Assembly (NCBI RefSeq): GCF_030253575.1
Contig: NC_080566.1
Span: 13,424,501 to 13,488,500 of the forward strand
Length of the DNA: 64,000 nt
Origin: Rhododendron vialii
Taxonomy: Eukaryota > Streptophyta > Magnoliopsida > Ericales > Ericaceae
Direction of reading: 5' to 3'
A program made the translations under genes and the position numbers. The notes beneath the pieces are model-generated. The model was not told where the DNA came from and did no database searches. It worked only from the letters and a program-made list of their open reading frames with translations. Below are positions 23,886 through 34,481 of this stretch, piece by piece (position 1 is the stretch's first letter; each line of letters starts with the position of its first letter).

Positions 23886-25313
23886 TTAACTTCTAAGTTA
23901 CTATCAGATGAATTACTGTCCTACCATCAGTGGGAGATCTACAATTTTTTATGAATTAAAATAATAAAAATTACTTATAGATGAAACAATTAATTCTGCC
24001 AGCAAACAAAAGAGATACACTTACCTATAATTATGTTTGCTAATATGGTCGGAGAGACGATTCTACTTCTCCACAAGATGCGGATGGCTTCCAGCACTTC
24101 CTAACCTCTCTACAGCCAAGAAAAACATACATGCAAAGATTAAATGCAGAATAAAAGAGATTTTGGGAGGAAGAGAGTTTTTTTTTTTTGTTGATTTGTT
24201 TTTTTGCAAGAACATCTAACCGAAGATTCGAGGTATGCTTCGATGGATCTTCCGCGGCTAGAAAACCCTTGTTCAGTGACAAATACATTCCTCAACTCAG
24301 AGTAACCAAATCCACTCAAAAGTACAATTTAAAAAAAAAATTAACACAAAAAAGAATGAGATCAATTCAAAAGAACTTAAGTACATGTATTTTTTCATCA
24401 GAGTGGAGGGTGGTGGGTGAGATAGGAATCAGAGCTTTGCAATTGAAAGAGCCCTAGGTCTAGTTGTTTCGAATCCATCCACTGGTCTTATATCAACTCG
24501 TGGATGGCGGGCACAACTTCGTCAAAATCAAATTCAATAATCTATCAGCATTATGCAGAATACAAAAAAATATAAAGAGTACAATAATCTGCAGAAGCAA
24601 AGCATACTGATCAAACCATATTACAACAATGCTTACACTCGAGAAATGGAATAAGATCCACGAGTGCAGTATCATCTGCTTCAAGATTCCACGGCTTGAC
24701 AGGAACACAATTCTCCGGCTGGAGGCTGGATTCTATTCAGCTTTGAGAATCTTGAAGGATATCTATTCAGCTTTGAGAAGTCCTGCCAGAATAATTCACA
24801 TTCAACATAACCACATTGTACAATTGTATCGTAATAAGTCTGATACACATAGTCTACACAACACAGTTAATGTTGTGGGAACCTGAACAGTAACTTCAAG
24901 AACATATTATCCCTTCCAATTAGAGTTAAAGAACAAGTTATTTCTTGGCATAGCCCATCTACCAAGTTTTATTGAGCATGTTTAGAAAGTTTTAAAGAAT
25001 TTCCTACCAAACCAATCAAGTATAGCAAACAGTGAGATTTCTGGAAAACCCTACATGAAGACCCTCAATACTAACATGCAACAGAAATTAGGAAGGGGGA
25101 AAAAGCAAACATGCAATAGAAATGAAGAAGGAAAAAAACATCAAAACCAGCAAAGCATAACAAACAGAGGAATTTCTGAAAAAACTGGCACAAAATCAAC
25201 AAATCAAAAGTACTCTATGATTTCGAAACAATGAAACCATCAATACTAACATGCATTAGAAATCAAGAAGGGGAAAAACATCAGAAACTAAAATATTAAA
25301 AGATTATGATTAC
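23886..25313. other. Spacer between two minus-strand pseudogenes, no gene
   Basis: Short frames only. The missing upstream LUH exon (LisH region) could not be found here, nor could the last exon of eS30. An imperfect repeat 'tctattcagctttgagaa' occurs twice near 24733-24779. Confidence 0.4.
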
Positions 25314-25580
25314 TGGCGGTAACGAAGCAGCGGTCGTACTGCATGCGCTTGTGAGCCCTGCCACTTGGCTTCTTCGTCTTGTCCTGTTTGGCCACCTTCG
25401 GGATTTGGCCTCTCACCTTACCTGCACAAGCTAGTGATCCGTGATCCTTTCCTGCAAAAAGAACAACCCAAAATTAACCAATAGGCACACAATCAAGGAT
25501 AATCGTCTACACATTTCGAGAAATCGATTCAAAACCCTAAAAGGCATCACAAAGAAGCCAGTGATTGAAATCAATACCAT
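25314..25580 (-). pseudogene. Ribosomal protein eS30 (RPS30) pseudogene
   Basis: ATG lies at 25580-25578. An intron-like stretch follows, and an exon at 25451-25314 encodes [30 protein letters not shown] and [15 protein letters not shown], clearly the basic eS30 core of the small ribosomal subunit. Compared with the near-invariant family sequence (from memory) there are Val-to-Asp, two Arg-to-Cys, Thr-to-Ile, Lys-to-Thr, Arg-to-Ser and Asn-to-Asp changes. The exon-end G before the next intron is A. The first junction (ATG then gtattg) no longer joins in frame to GAAAGG, as if one G was lost. The final exon (VVGFGKKRGPN) is not seen. Keeping intron positions argues for a duplicated, not retrotransposed, copy. 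Confidence 0.8.
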
Positions 25581-26311
25581 CGAGCAGTATCGTCTCAAGG
25601 GGAGGCCGTAGAAGGTGGTCTCCGGAGTCCGGAGCGAACCGGAGGAAGTTGGGCGGAGGCGGAGGAGAGAGAAATAGCAGGGAAGATGTGAAGAGGAGGA
25701 GGGTTTTCTTCGTGGTTGTCGCCATCTGTTATAGTAGATACAAAACTTCACCCAAAAACAAACAAATGTCCACCCCCCCTTTCTGCCACGCAACCCTTAA
25801 AAAAGCCAAGCGAAACCACACCAAAACTGATTCTTATTTAAGAGGAGTAGGATATATTGAAAGTGCAAGAAATGCATATATAGATAAACAGTTTACAAGG
25901 AAAGTGCAAGAATTAGTTGTACATTCAACATTAGCTCTATTCCGAAACAGCCGATCTCCTCCTGCAACTGGTGGCTACATCCAAGACTTAAGAGCCCGCT
26001 TCGCAAGACAGTGAGCCTGGTGGGGTGTCTTTACGTTTGACCTTGATAATCCTGCAAAAAATTCTTGACCAAGATTGCGCAACAAAAATCTGTCAGCAAG
26101 GTACCAAATAATACTGATCGGCCCTTCGTGCTAATTTAACTTACCGACCTTATATTGTCTTGAAAAAAAGAAGCTCGAGTTGAGCTAAAAGTACGTAATA
26201 AATAAATAAACGAGTCTGCAATCGTATCAAATACCTGTTTTCTGTTTTTGTCTGGCCGACTCATGGAAGTGCTGTCAAACAAAAATGAAAAAAAAAAAAA
26301 AAATCAAATGT

Positions 26312-26690
26312 AGTTCCGCTAAGGAATTTTTGGTCTTTTTCGTTTTGTCCTTACTCAAATTTTGTTCGCATTGTTTCGTTTTGCGACCAATTTTCTACCT
26401 CTATTGATTTATTCCGACTAGAGGAATCGGAAAACTATTTTTTTTTCTTTTACCCAAATTTTTATTGTACTTATATCCAAGATAAAACTCAAAAAGCCAA
26501 TTTTTTGGTTTTATCTTAGATATTTCCAAAAGTATTTGGGTAAAAGTCATAGATTTTTTTTCCCGATTTCTCTCGTCAAGACAATAAATAGAGATAAAAA
26601 GTTTTTGGCAAAACGAACAAACGCGGAAAAAATTTGAATAACGACAAAACAAAAAAAGCCTAAAAATTCCTCAGCGGAACTTAGCCTCAT
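26312..26690. mobile_element. Palindromic MITE
   Basis: The left arm (gttccgctaaggaatttttg, cgttttgtccttactcaaat) is mirrored by the right arm (atttgaataacgacaaaac, aaaaattcctcagcggaac). The centre, around gccaattttttggttttatc, is also symmetric. Confidence 0.75.
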
Positions 26691-26834
26691 TTTTTTCGAC
26701 GAACAAAATCACCCATTATATCAAACAAGAAAGTACAACCATACTTGTCCATACAAACAAGACCATATACAAAAAACACTAGCTAAAAACGACCCGACAA
26801 TCAAACAAAGACCCAACAAACTACCCATTCTGGT

Positions 26835-27070
26835 TAACTTTTTTTAAAAGTTAACATTTTTGTCTTTATTTAACTTTTTTTCATGCTTGTTCGTTATGTG
26901 CCAATTCTTTTGACTTTCCGATTTGACGAACCAGAAAAGTAAAAAAAAAAAAAATTTTACTTTTACCCCAATATTTTGAATAAGGACCACTTTTAAGCTC
27001 AAAAAGTCGAAAAATGAATCAAAAAGTTAAAAAAAAATTGACGCAAAACTAAAAATTTAGAATAAAATAC
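26835..27070. repeat. Related A/T-rich inverted repeat
   Basis: The sequence 'taactttttttaaaagttaa' opens a region whose later part (tcaaaaagttaaaaaaaaatt) is roughly complementary. Short words are shared with the MITE at 26312. Boundaries are unclear. Confidence 0.35.
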
Positions 27071-28586
27071 AAACACGGACAAAACAAGAAAAAACTCAAA
27101 AAGTTCAGAGAAACAGGGTTCGATCGAACAACACCCTCACCAAAGTCAATAGAAACACAAACATCCCCTCAACGCCGAAGATACAACTAAACCTGCAAAA
27201 CAAGGATTAGCCTCATTTTGAATAGAAACAATTGTCATGAATTCGAAAAGATAAGAGTATGATCGAGGGGGTGTTTCCGGTAGTGAAAAATTTGTAGATT
27301 TTTATTTGTGGTTGATAAGTTGTTAGGTGTTTTCGGTAGTAAATAAGTTGATGAGAAATGTCAAGTTGTTTTTGGTGGTGAATAATGATGGAAGCAAAAT
27401 AGTAAAATGTGTCAAATTTTTTGTGTTTTTTAAAAAAAAAAAGAAAATACCCCTGATTCATAAGAAATTATACACTTGCAAGATAACTTCCCGTCCACTC
27501 TAGGAGTACTAAACAAGTTTTATTTTTTTAATTAAAAAATCGTTGTAATTTCGTGAACAATACCTCTCCATTAGAAAACAGAAAATGTTGAGGTGGAAAA
27601 TGCTGGTCAATGTAACAAAGATTCCATGGCACCCTTGAGAGAGAGAAATTTTTCATTGCCGAGTGGTATTTGTTAGGCACATCTAAGCTGTCTAATATAC
27701 TTTTGGATGGCTCGGATTGAGACCCTCTTTCTACTCTCACCACAACACTTTTTTTTTTCTTTTTCTCCCTCCAAATTCGAGTCCTCAAAAAACGCAATAA
27801 ACAACTTTGATGCACCAAAAAGGGCACTGAAAATTTTTCCCTTGACAAAGGAAAGCTTAAGGAAGGGGCAACTTTCTCCGTCCACGTCAACGCCACCTCT
27901 GCTCTGCATGTGACCCGACCGTGTACTTTGAACCGTTCCGGTTGGACCAATATTCTAACTTCCAAGTCCATTAGCGGCCTAGACCGTTCGATCTGTTGAA
28001 GCTCTTATTGGACCCGTTTTGATAGCGGAATTTGTTCATTAATTTCTCATAGCTCATCAATAACATTTTTTTTCATTATTTAAACCAAACCTAATCTATG
28101 ATATCCTGGGAAACTTAGGAAGGAGAATAGAGCTTACGAGAATCGAATTCTATCCAGAAGAATGGGGCATAAGGCCTCACTATTGAGGCAGCCATTCATT
28201 TGCGCTCATCAATATTAATATTAAGACATCAAAAACTTAGATGGTAATAAAGTAAAAAGTAATTTTGTGCAAACTCTCTCCGTCATACATTACTTAGTTT
28301 GTGCAAAATATTTCAAGTTTCTGCGGGAAACAGAACTATCAAACAAGATCCATATTACATATTTTTTTATTTCAATAAACCAATTATTTTTAACCTTAAA
28401 ATTTATAAATAAATATTCATTTTTTAAGGGGCTTTTCTGAACGGGGCCTAATGCATATCTACTTTAACAAGTTTGTCACAACTTGCATTTGTTCTTTTGA
28501 CTCTAAAAGTACAAATATTTTGGTACGTACATCCGAAAATAAAAAATATTGGAGACACTTTAGACGGAGGGAGAACATGGGACTTT
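27071..28586. other. Gene-free spacer with decayed repeats
   Basis: Contains degenerate 'ggtagtgaataagttgatga'-type repeats (27270-27400). A stretch near 27640-27730 (ttgccgagtgg, ggatggctcggattgagacc) resembles the element ends at 48.9 and 51.6 kb. A half Stowaway-like end (gacggagggag) lies at about 28563. No gene recognised. Confidence 0.4.
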
Positions 28587-28881
28587 TATTTTAAAGTAGG
28601 GGTTGCAAACGAAATGAGATTCTCGCGCTTGAGGCTTAGCTCGGTTCAACTTGCTTGGTAAATGTGCCGAGTTTTTGACTTTTTCAGTAAATGAGATAAG
28701 TTCAACACTTTAAAAGTAGACTCGTTTATGTAGACTCGTTTACAAATAAGTCAAGTTTGAGCTCGAGTTTAAGGCTAGCTCGTTAAGTAAAGAGTCAAAT
28801 TTTGTAATGCTCGAGCAATTAATCCTAAAACTTAAGCTCTAGCTTGACTCGTTTGCGCCCTACTTAAAATAGATGATGAGT
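28587..28881. repeat. hAT-like non-autonomous element, AGCTCG-rich
   Basis: Ends ttttaaagtaggggttgcaa and its imperfect mirror (ttgcgccctacttaaaat) form terminal inverted repeats. The inside is rich in gagctcgag/ggctagctcg words shared with 30320-30650 and 35880-36190. A target duplication is not evident. Confidence 0.5.
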
Positions 28882-29201
28882 TTATATATATTTTTTAAAG
28901 ATAAATGTATTCCGAAATTATATGGAAATTAGTTTTGGCACTTCAATTTTAACCATTGGCACTCTACTTTGTGCCTTGATTATGTGAGATTGCAAAATAA
29001 AAAATGGAGTGCCACAGGCTAAAAGTGGAGTGTCAAAATCACATCTTAATTATATTATCAAAACTCAATCCTCAAGACTTTTGTTATATATATATATTGA
29101 TCCGCATGATTTTTGTTATATTGGCACAGATGAATTTCAAATGAAATAACTCAGCACAACTTGGGTCAAGGTCTAGTTTTATTTAGTTTCAATTTTGAGT
29201 T

Positions 29202-29512
29202 GTTGTGGGCCCCTCTTGGGCCCGTAACGACGATCGTAATCGTTCATGTTGTAAAGTTCGTCGAGTATGTCATTCACTCAAAAAATTAGGTTAATCGAGC
29301 ATCAATAGGTACATAAACAAAACAGATTTGTACGGAAAAAATGCGATGACAAAAAATAAGTCCAAACTCAAAATTGTCCATTTTTTTCTTGTACAAATAT
29401 ATTTCGTTCATGTACCTATTGATATTCAATCAACCTAATTTTTTGGCGTGAATAACATACTCGACGAGCTCCACAAAATGAACGATTCCGATTGTTATGG
29501 TGGGCCCACAAC
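29202..29512. mobile_element. Palindromic MITE in the PP2C upstream region
   Basis: Termini gttgtgggccc (29202-29212) and gggcccacaac (29502-29512) are exact mirrors. The arms continue with tcgtcgagtatgtcattcac / gtgaataacatactcgacga and catcaataggtacat / atgtacctattgata. The end is about 365 bp before the PP2C start codon, so it may fall in the promoter. Confidence 0.8.
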
Positions 29513-29635
29513 GGCCCATAACTGGAGCAGACTCGACTTGCAGTAAATAGTCTCTCCCTCCAGAGAGGCCCGGTTTCAACCAAAAACAACCCACTTCTTC
29601 TACCTCTCACGGGGCTTTCCCACGGCTTTCCGTCT

Positions 29636-29829
29636 CCTCCTCCTCCTCCTCCTCCTCTCTCTCTCTCTCTCTCTCCCCACACACACACACACACACACTT
29701 CCCATTTCTTAATCAAGTGCTTTTAGAAAAAACAAAACTCCCACTAGTTTTTAGAAAACTCCCAATTCCAGTTCCTCCCTTCCACTTCACCTCAACCCAG
29801 TTTTCAACAACTACAGACACGCCACTGAC

Positions 29830-29868
<39 letters not shown>
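29636..29868. repeat. (TCC)n, (TC)n, (AC)n and (AG)n tracts before PP2C
   Basis: A cluster of simple repeats lies at 29636-29698 and a long (ag)n tract at about 29832-29867, just before the PP2C start codon. They are probably in the promoter and 5' UTR. Confidence 0.85.
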
Positions 29869-29869
<1 letters not shown>

Positions 29870-29876
29870 ATTGAAG

Positions 29877-32800
29877 ATGTTGGAGTCGTGTTACAGGCCG
29901 CTAGAGCGGTGCTTCGGTGGCGGCGGCGGCGGCGGCGGCGACGGACTTCTCTGGCACATGGACTTGAAGCCGCACGCCTCCGGCGACTACTCGATCGCGG
30001 TAGTTCAAGCCAATTCTTCGCTGGAGGACCAGGGGCAGGTGTTCACCTCCCCTTCCGCCACATACGTCGGCGTTTACGACGGCCACGGCGGCCCCGAGGC
30101 GTCTCGCTTCATCAACTCCCACCTCTTCCCTTACCTCCACAGTAACCACCGAACCCTAATTTCCTCCTCAATTTTCCGTTACAATGATTATATGTATATC
30201 TTGTATGGTTGTGCTCTGTGTTATAGACTAGACCGCCATTAATTATTACAACTTTGGATGCAATTACCCTCAGGAGTCCGGCGCTTACGTGTACGTGAAC
30301 CAATCCAACCGTCCGCTAGCGGAGACCTAATTAAAGCCTGCAAACGAACCAAGAACCAAGCTGCACGTGAGCTGCTCGTGGCTTTGCTCGTTTAGTAATC
30401 GAGCCGATTTCGAGTTTTTGGCTTGTTTACTAAACGAGCTGAGCTCGGCACTCAAAAGCTTGGCTCAGGTAGCAAAAGCTCGGCTCGTTTGTATAGGCTT
30501 GGCTGGTTTAAAGGGGCTCGTTAAGTAAATTAGCCAGGCTTGGCTTGTTAAGGGCTGTGGCTTGTTTACAGCCAAGCTCGAGTTTTAGGCTCACCGAGCT
30601 CGAACACTATGAAGCTCGGCTCAACTCTTTTACACCCCTAGCTAGGACAAAGCCCGTATGGACAAGCCCTGAAAGAGTTAGATGGCACCTGAGAAGTGTT
30701 GAAACCTTAGGAGGGTCTTAGGAGGAGCAAACCCTAAGTCCAAGGCCTTGACTACCAACTCAACTCCTTAGGGTTAGTTCTACTCGAAAGTTTATTTGAT
30801 ATAGAGCACTCTAAAGGTTTGTGTGGGCTGTTTTGTTTTTTCTGTTTATCTGTATCTTTTAGGTACAATTTTCCGTTGTTTTTTTTTTGTGGTTGTTTGA
30901 GGTCTGTTAGGTCTTGCCTGTGGCCTGTGGGGCTATGTTGTTTTGCCTCTATTAGCTTTGTTGGCTCTGACCTTAGATGTTATTCCTTTTAGGTTTGGTG
31001 CAATGAAATCTTAAATTACCACCCACAAAAGAGGGCTCGACAGTTAACGATCAATTTTTTTTTTTTTTTTTTAAAATACCGCAACCTAAATCTGAAGCCT
31101 ATTGTAACCATTCTTTTCCTGAAAGAATGAAGAACTTGACTCTTATCCTCGAAAGCTTCTTTTACTAACTACTAAGTATTGGGAAAAACTTGGTTCTCCC
31201 TTGATTTGATTTCAATCTTTTGAAATGGTTGGAGCCCATGTTTAGTCTTTCATGGAGATGCTCAGTTAGGTATTGAGGATTCAAACTTTATAAGATGCTT
31301 GTTGTGTGATTGCAGGGAAAACAGAGGACGTGAGGAAGCTATACTCTTGACTATTGTACTTGTTTTTCACTTGTTATAGGAAAGTTAAAATCGGAATTTT
31401 AAACATTTTTCGATTTTGGTTTCCCAGGGTTTGCTTTAGAACAAGGAGGATTATCAGCTGAGGTGATAAGGAGGGCGTTTGACGCAACTGAAGAGGATTT
31501 TGTGCATTTGGTGACGCGATCATGGGTAGCTCGGCCTCAAATTGCATCAGTTGGGTCTTGTTGTCTTGTTGGGGCGATTACGGATGACATGTTGTACGTG
31601 GCGAATCTAGGGGATTCAAGGGCGGTGCTTGGACGAAGAGTGTCTAATGGGCGGATGAGTAACTCCACTGCTGTGGTAGCGGAGCGCTTATCAACGGATC
31701 ATAATGTTGGGGTTGAAGAGGTGAGGAAGGAAGTTGAAGCGCTTCATCCCGATGATGCCCATATTGTGGTGCATACTCGTGGAGTTTGGAGAATTAAGGG
31801 CATTATTCAGGTAGCAGTTACGGTTTTCTTTTGTTTGCTGTAATGATTGTTATAGTTCAACATCTTCTACAATCTGTGCTTTTGTTTAGATGGGATAAAC
31901 TAGTGTTGGATGTGATTAAGTTGTTATTGTACTTTGTTGTGATCATAACAGGATAAATCTTGTTTGGAAGTTGGAAGTTGACATTCAGTGAGGATAATAT
32001 CATTAAAATGACGCTCTTCATATCCTTTTAGCTTGAAATACTGATATGCATTGCTCAGTAGAATAAGAAAGTTCAGTCATTTCTATTCTTATTGTTTCTT
32101 AAGTGTCATGCGATGCACATCAAGGCCAAAAAAGCATAGTATTGTGCTGTGACACTAATGGAAATATTTCGTTTTCCTCTTTAAGTCCAGGTGATTTGCT
32201 CTTTGCCGTTGGAATGTGAGATGCATTTTCTTATTGTTTTCTTTTTCAAAGTAACCTATTTTGGGATTGATCCTGGTGCAATAACCTTGATAAGTTGTTC
32301 AACTTATTCTCCAGAAAGACAATAACACAAGGAAGAAATTTTCTTTTTTCATCACATCAAGACTACTAATTATGATGGAGGATTAACCTGCACGGAAAAT
32401 AGTGTTCCTATGTTAGTGCTCCTTTAACTTTCTCTTTTTGACTATTTGGAAATCATCATCTTCCTTATCATAAATAGTGATCTGCATTGGAGAATTTGAT
32501 AATGGCTTCTTTCCCCATTGGCATGCGCTGCCATGTGGGCCACCTTTCCCCATCAAAGTAGAAGTGTGGTAGGTTCATGAGGCTAACATATTTTGAGATG
32601 CACATCAAGACCTAAAAAGTGGAACAATCATGCTACTGGTACTAACAATACTTGAGTATTTTTTTCCCGTGTCTTTGTCATAGTGATTTGCTAAGTATGC
32701 TGATAATGTTGTATTCCCTTTCCATTTATGAGATGCACGTTTGTAATACTTAATTTTGGTATGAAAAGATGAATCTATTTGAGGACGACATGGGCCTATA

Positions 32801-34481
32801 ACATTGATAAGTTGTTCAAGATATCCTCAAACATGAAAATAACAGGTTGACAAGAAATTTCCTTTTTCTTCTGTGAATAGTGGCAGCAGTACGCCAGTAC
32901 TCATTGTCATGGAACATTATTCGTGCTTTGTCATCGGTTTTGTCTCTTTATGACTATTTGGAAGTCTTCATCTTCCTTATCCTAGGTAGTTGATGTATTT
33001 CTGTTTCTACTTTAAGTCCAGGTGATTGCTTGGTCTACTGCTGATGATATCTTCACCTTCCAACCATGAGATGCATGTTTTTCCTTTTCCTATCAGGGTG
33101 CTATAGTATAATTGTTGCAGCTAAGCAGAAATAAAAGTTGTTACATGACTCTAATGGTTTTAGTTTCTCTGCCATTGGATTTGACTTTTGAAGGTCACAT
33201 GATATTTCTTGTGCAAGAGAACTTTTAATAAACGCATCCGATGTTCTTTAGATTGAGAGCTGCTAGTTCAACCGTATGTTGATGTTTTGCAATTAATAGA
33301 AATCACACTTGGCCAAACATCTTTTGGATTTTTCTTTTAATTCTTTCCCCTTTTATAGGTATCCAGATCAATAGGAGATGTATATCTGAAGAAACCCGAG
33401 TTTCATAGAGATCCGCGTTTCCAGCAATTTGGATCACCCGTTCCTTTAAAACGAGCTGTGATGTCCGCAGAGCCTTCTATATTGATTAGAAAGCTGAGGC
33501 CACAAGATTTGTTCTTGATATTTGCTTCAGATGGCCTCTGGGAGCAACTGAGTGATGACTTAGCTGTTGAAATTGTCGTGAAAAATCCGAGAGTTGTAAG
33601 TCCTGTCACTGCTTTTTCTTATTCTCTCTTTTCATTTCTGCATTGAGATAATTTGTTGCTAGCTGAGAACTGGGATTACCCTTTCATGTTCTCAACTCAT
33701 GTTCTCAACTCTCAAGAGCTATATCTATTATCTACCAACAAAAAGAAACGGATTATAACAGTAATCCAGCAGATATTTGAGTCCATGCCATGCATGTGCC
33801 TAAATTCTTGCAGTAGTTATGAGAAATTAAAAGTCTCTCTTGTGGGGTAGTAAGTAAAAGTAGTGGATAGGCATAATCTTGAGTTGAATGACCCTTCTGT
33901 CCTTTTATTTTAAAACTTTGCAAGTACCGTGGCAAGGGCATTAAAAAGAAAGAAAGAAAAAGGACAGGACGCTTCAGGATACCAATTGAGGTTTCCTTTT
34001 GAAATAGCATAGATAGTTACATTCCTAATGTTTCCGGTGGCAAAAATGCTAGAGGCACATCAACCGCACTCCTCTCACATACTGGTGGGTCCCGTTGACG
34101 GAATCCACCAACGGGACCCACCAATATGTGAGAGGAGTGTGGTTGATGTGCCTCTTAGGTGATGTGCCCCTAGCACCTCTCGGTGGAATACTGATGTTTT
34201 TCCTTTTCGGCTGTCCTTTTTAGGGAATAGCCAAGAAATTGGTTAGAGCTGCCCTTGGGGAGGCGGCAAGGAAAAGAGAAATGAGCTACGACGACATCAA
34301 AAGAATAAAAAAAGGGGTAAGGCGGCATTTCCACGACGATATCACAGTAGTGGTGGTATATCTGGATCGTGAACGCAGTTCAGCAAATGGGAAATGCACG
34401 GTTGATTGCACTAGTGCCCCTATTGATATTTTCTCGCTTAATTCAGATGAAGCAGATGATACACCACTCACTACTTACTAA
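29877..34481 (+). CDS. Clade-D protein phosphatase 2C (At4g33920-like), 4 exons
   Basis: Exons 29877-30141, 31428-31810, 33359-33595 and 34224-34481 join in frame to 380 aa with GT-AG borders. The N-terminus ([14 protein letters not shown], then eight Gly) and the motif order match plant PP2C clade D, closest to Arabidopsis At4g33920. Metal/catalytic motifs are DGHGG (68-72), GDSRAVLG (150-157), ASDGLWE (272-278) and HDDITV (332-337). Clade-D members are Mg/Mn-dependent Ser/Thr phosphatases; several dephosphorylate the plasma-membrane H+-ATPase and are inhibited by SAUR proteins. The C-terminus [11 protein letters not shown] is typical of this subgroup. The ATG at 29877 is used because the upstream in-frame ATG present in the paralogous copy is ATA here. 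Intron 1 contains an AGCTCG-rich hAT-like repeat and a LINE-like piece; intron 3 holds a hairpin MITE. No lesions seen. Confidence 0.93.
30320..30650. repeat. hAT-like AGCTCGG-rich element in PP2C intron 1
   Basis: Left end 'gcctgcaaacgaaccaagaa' and right end 'cttttacacccctagctag' (reverse: ctaggggtgtaaa) fit the hAT-type terminal style. Between them are many aagctcggctcg words. The PP2C duplicate is broken inside this repeat, near 30558. Confidence 0.5.
30655..31040 (+). repeat. Possible LINE 3'-end fragment in PP2C intron 1
   Basis: The T/G-rich run 'gtctgttaggtcttgcctg', 'ggggctatgttgttttgcc' and 'ggtttggtgcaatgaaatc' resembles a plant LINE 3' region. The same text occurs reversed in the duplicate at about 53880-54110. 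Confidence 0.4.
34039..34172. mobile_element. Hairpin MITE in PP2C intron 3
   Basis: The arm 'gcacatcaaccgcactcctc' with 'tggtgggtcccgttgacgg' is mirrored almost perfectly by 'caacgggacccacca' and 'gagaggagtgtggttgatgt'. The loop is only a few bases. Transcribed as part of the PP2C intron it would fold into a stem of roughly 50 bp, the kind of structure Dicer-like enzymes can process (inference). Confidence 0.75.

Noticed and set aside
25537..25725. 62-aa minus-strand frame MATTTKKTLLLF... with a DGIDFNHWL motif, briefly considered a MORF/RNA-editing factor
   Set aside because: It overlaps the 5' UTR and first intron of the eS30 pseudogene and stops at once after the motif; no further MORF domain follows.
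25565..26014. 149-aa plus-strand frame opposite the eS30 remnant
   Set aside because: It is antisense to the eS30 5' UTR/exon region and has no domain.
27528..27971. 147-aa minus-strand open frame
   Set aside because: No recognisable domain. The composition changes mid-frame and part overlaps repeat-family text (ctcggattgagacc), so it is probably chance.
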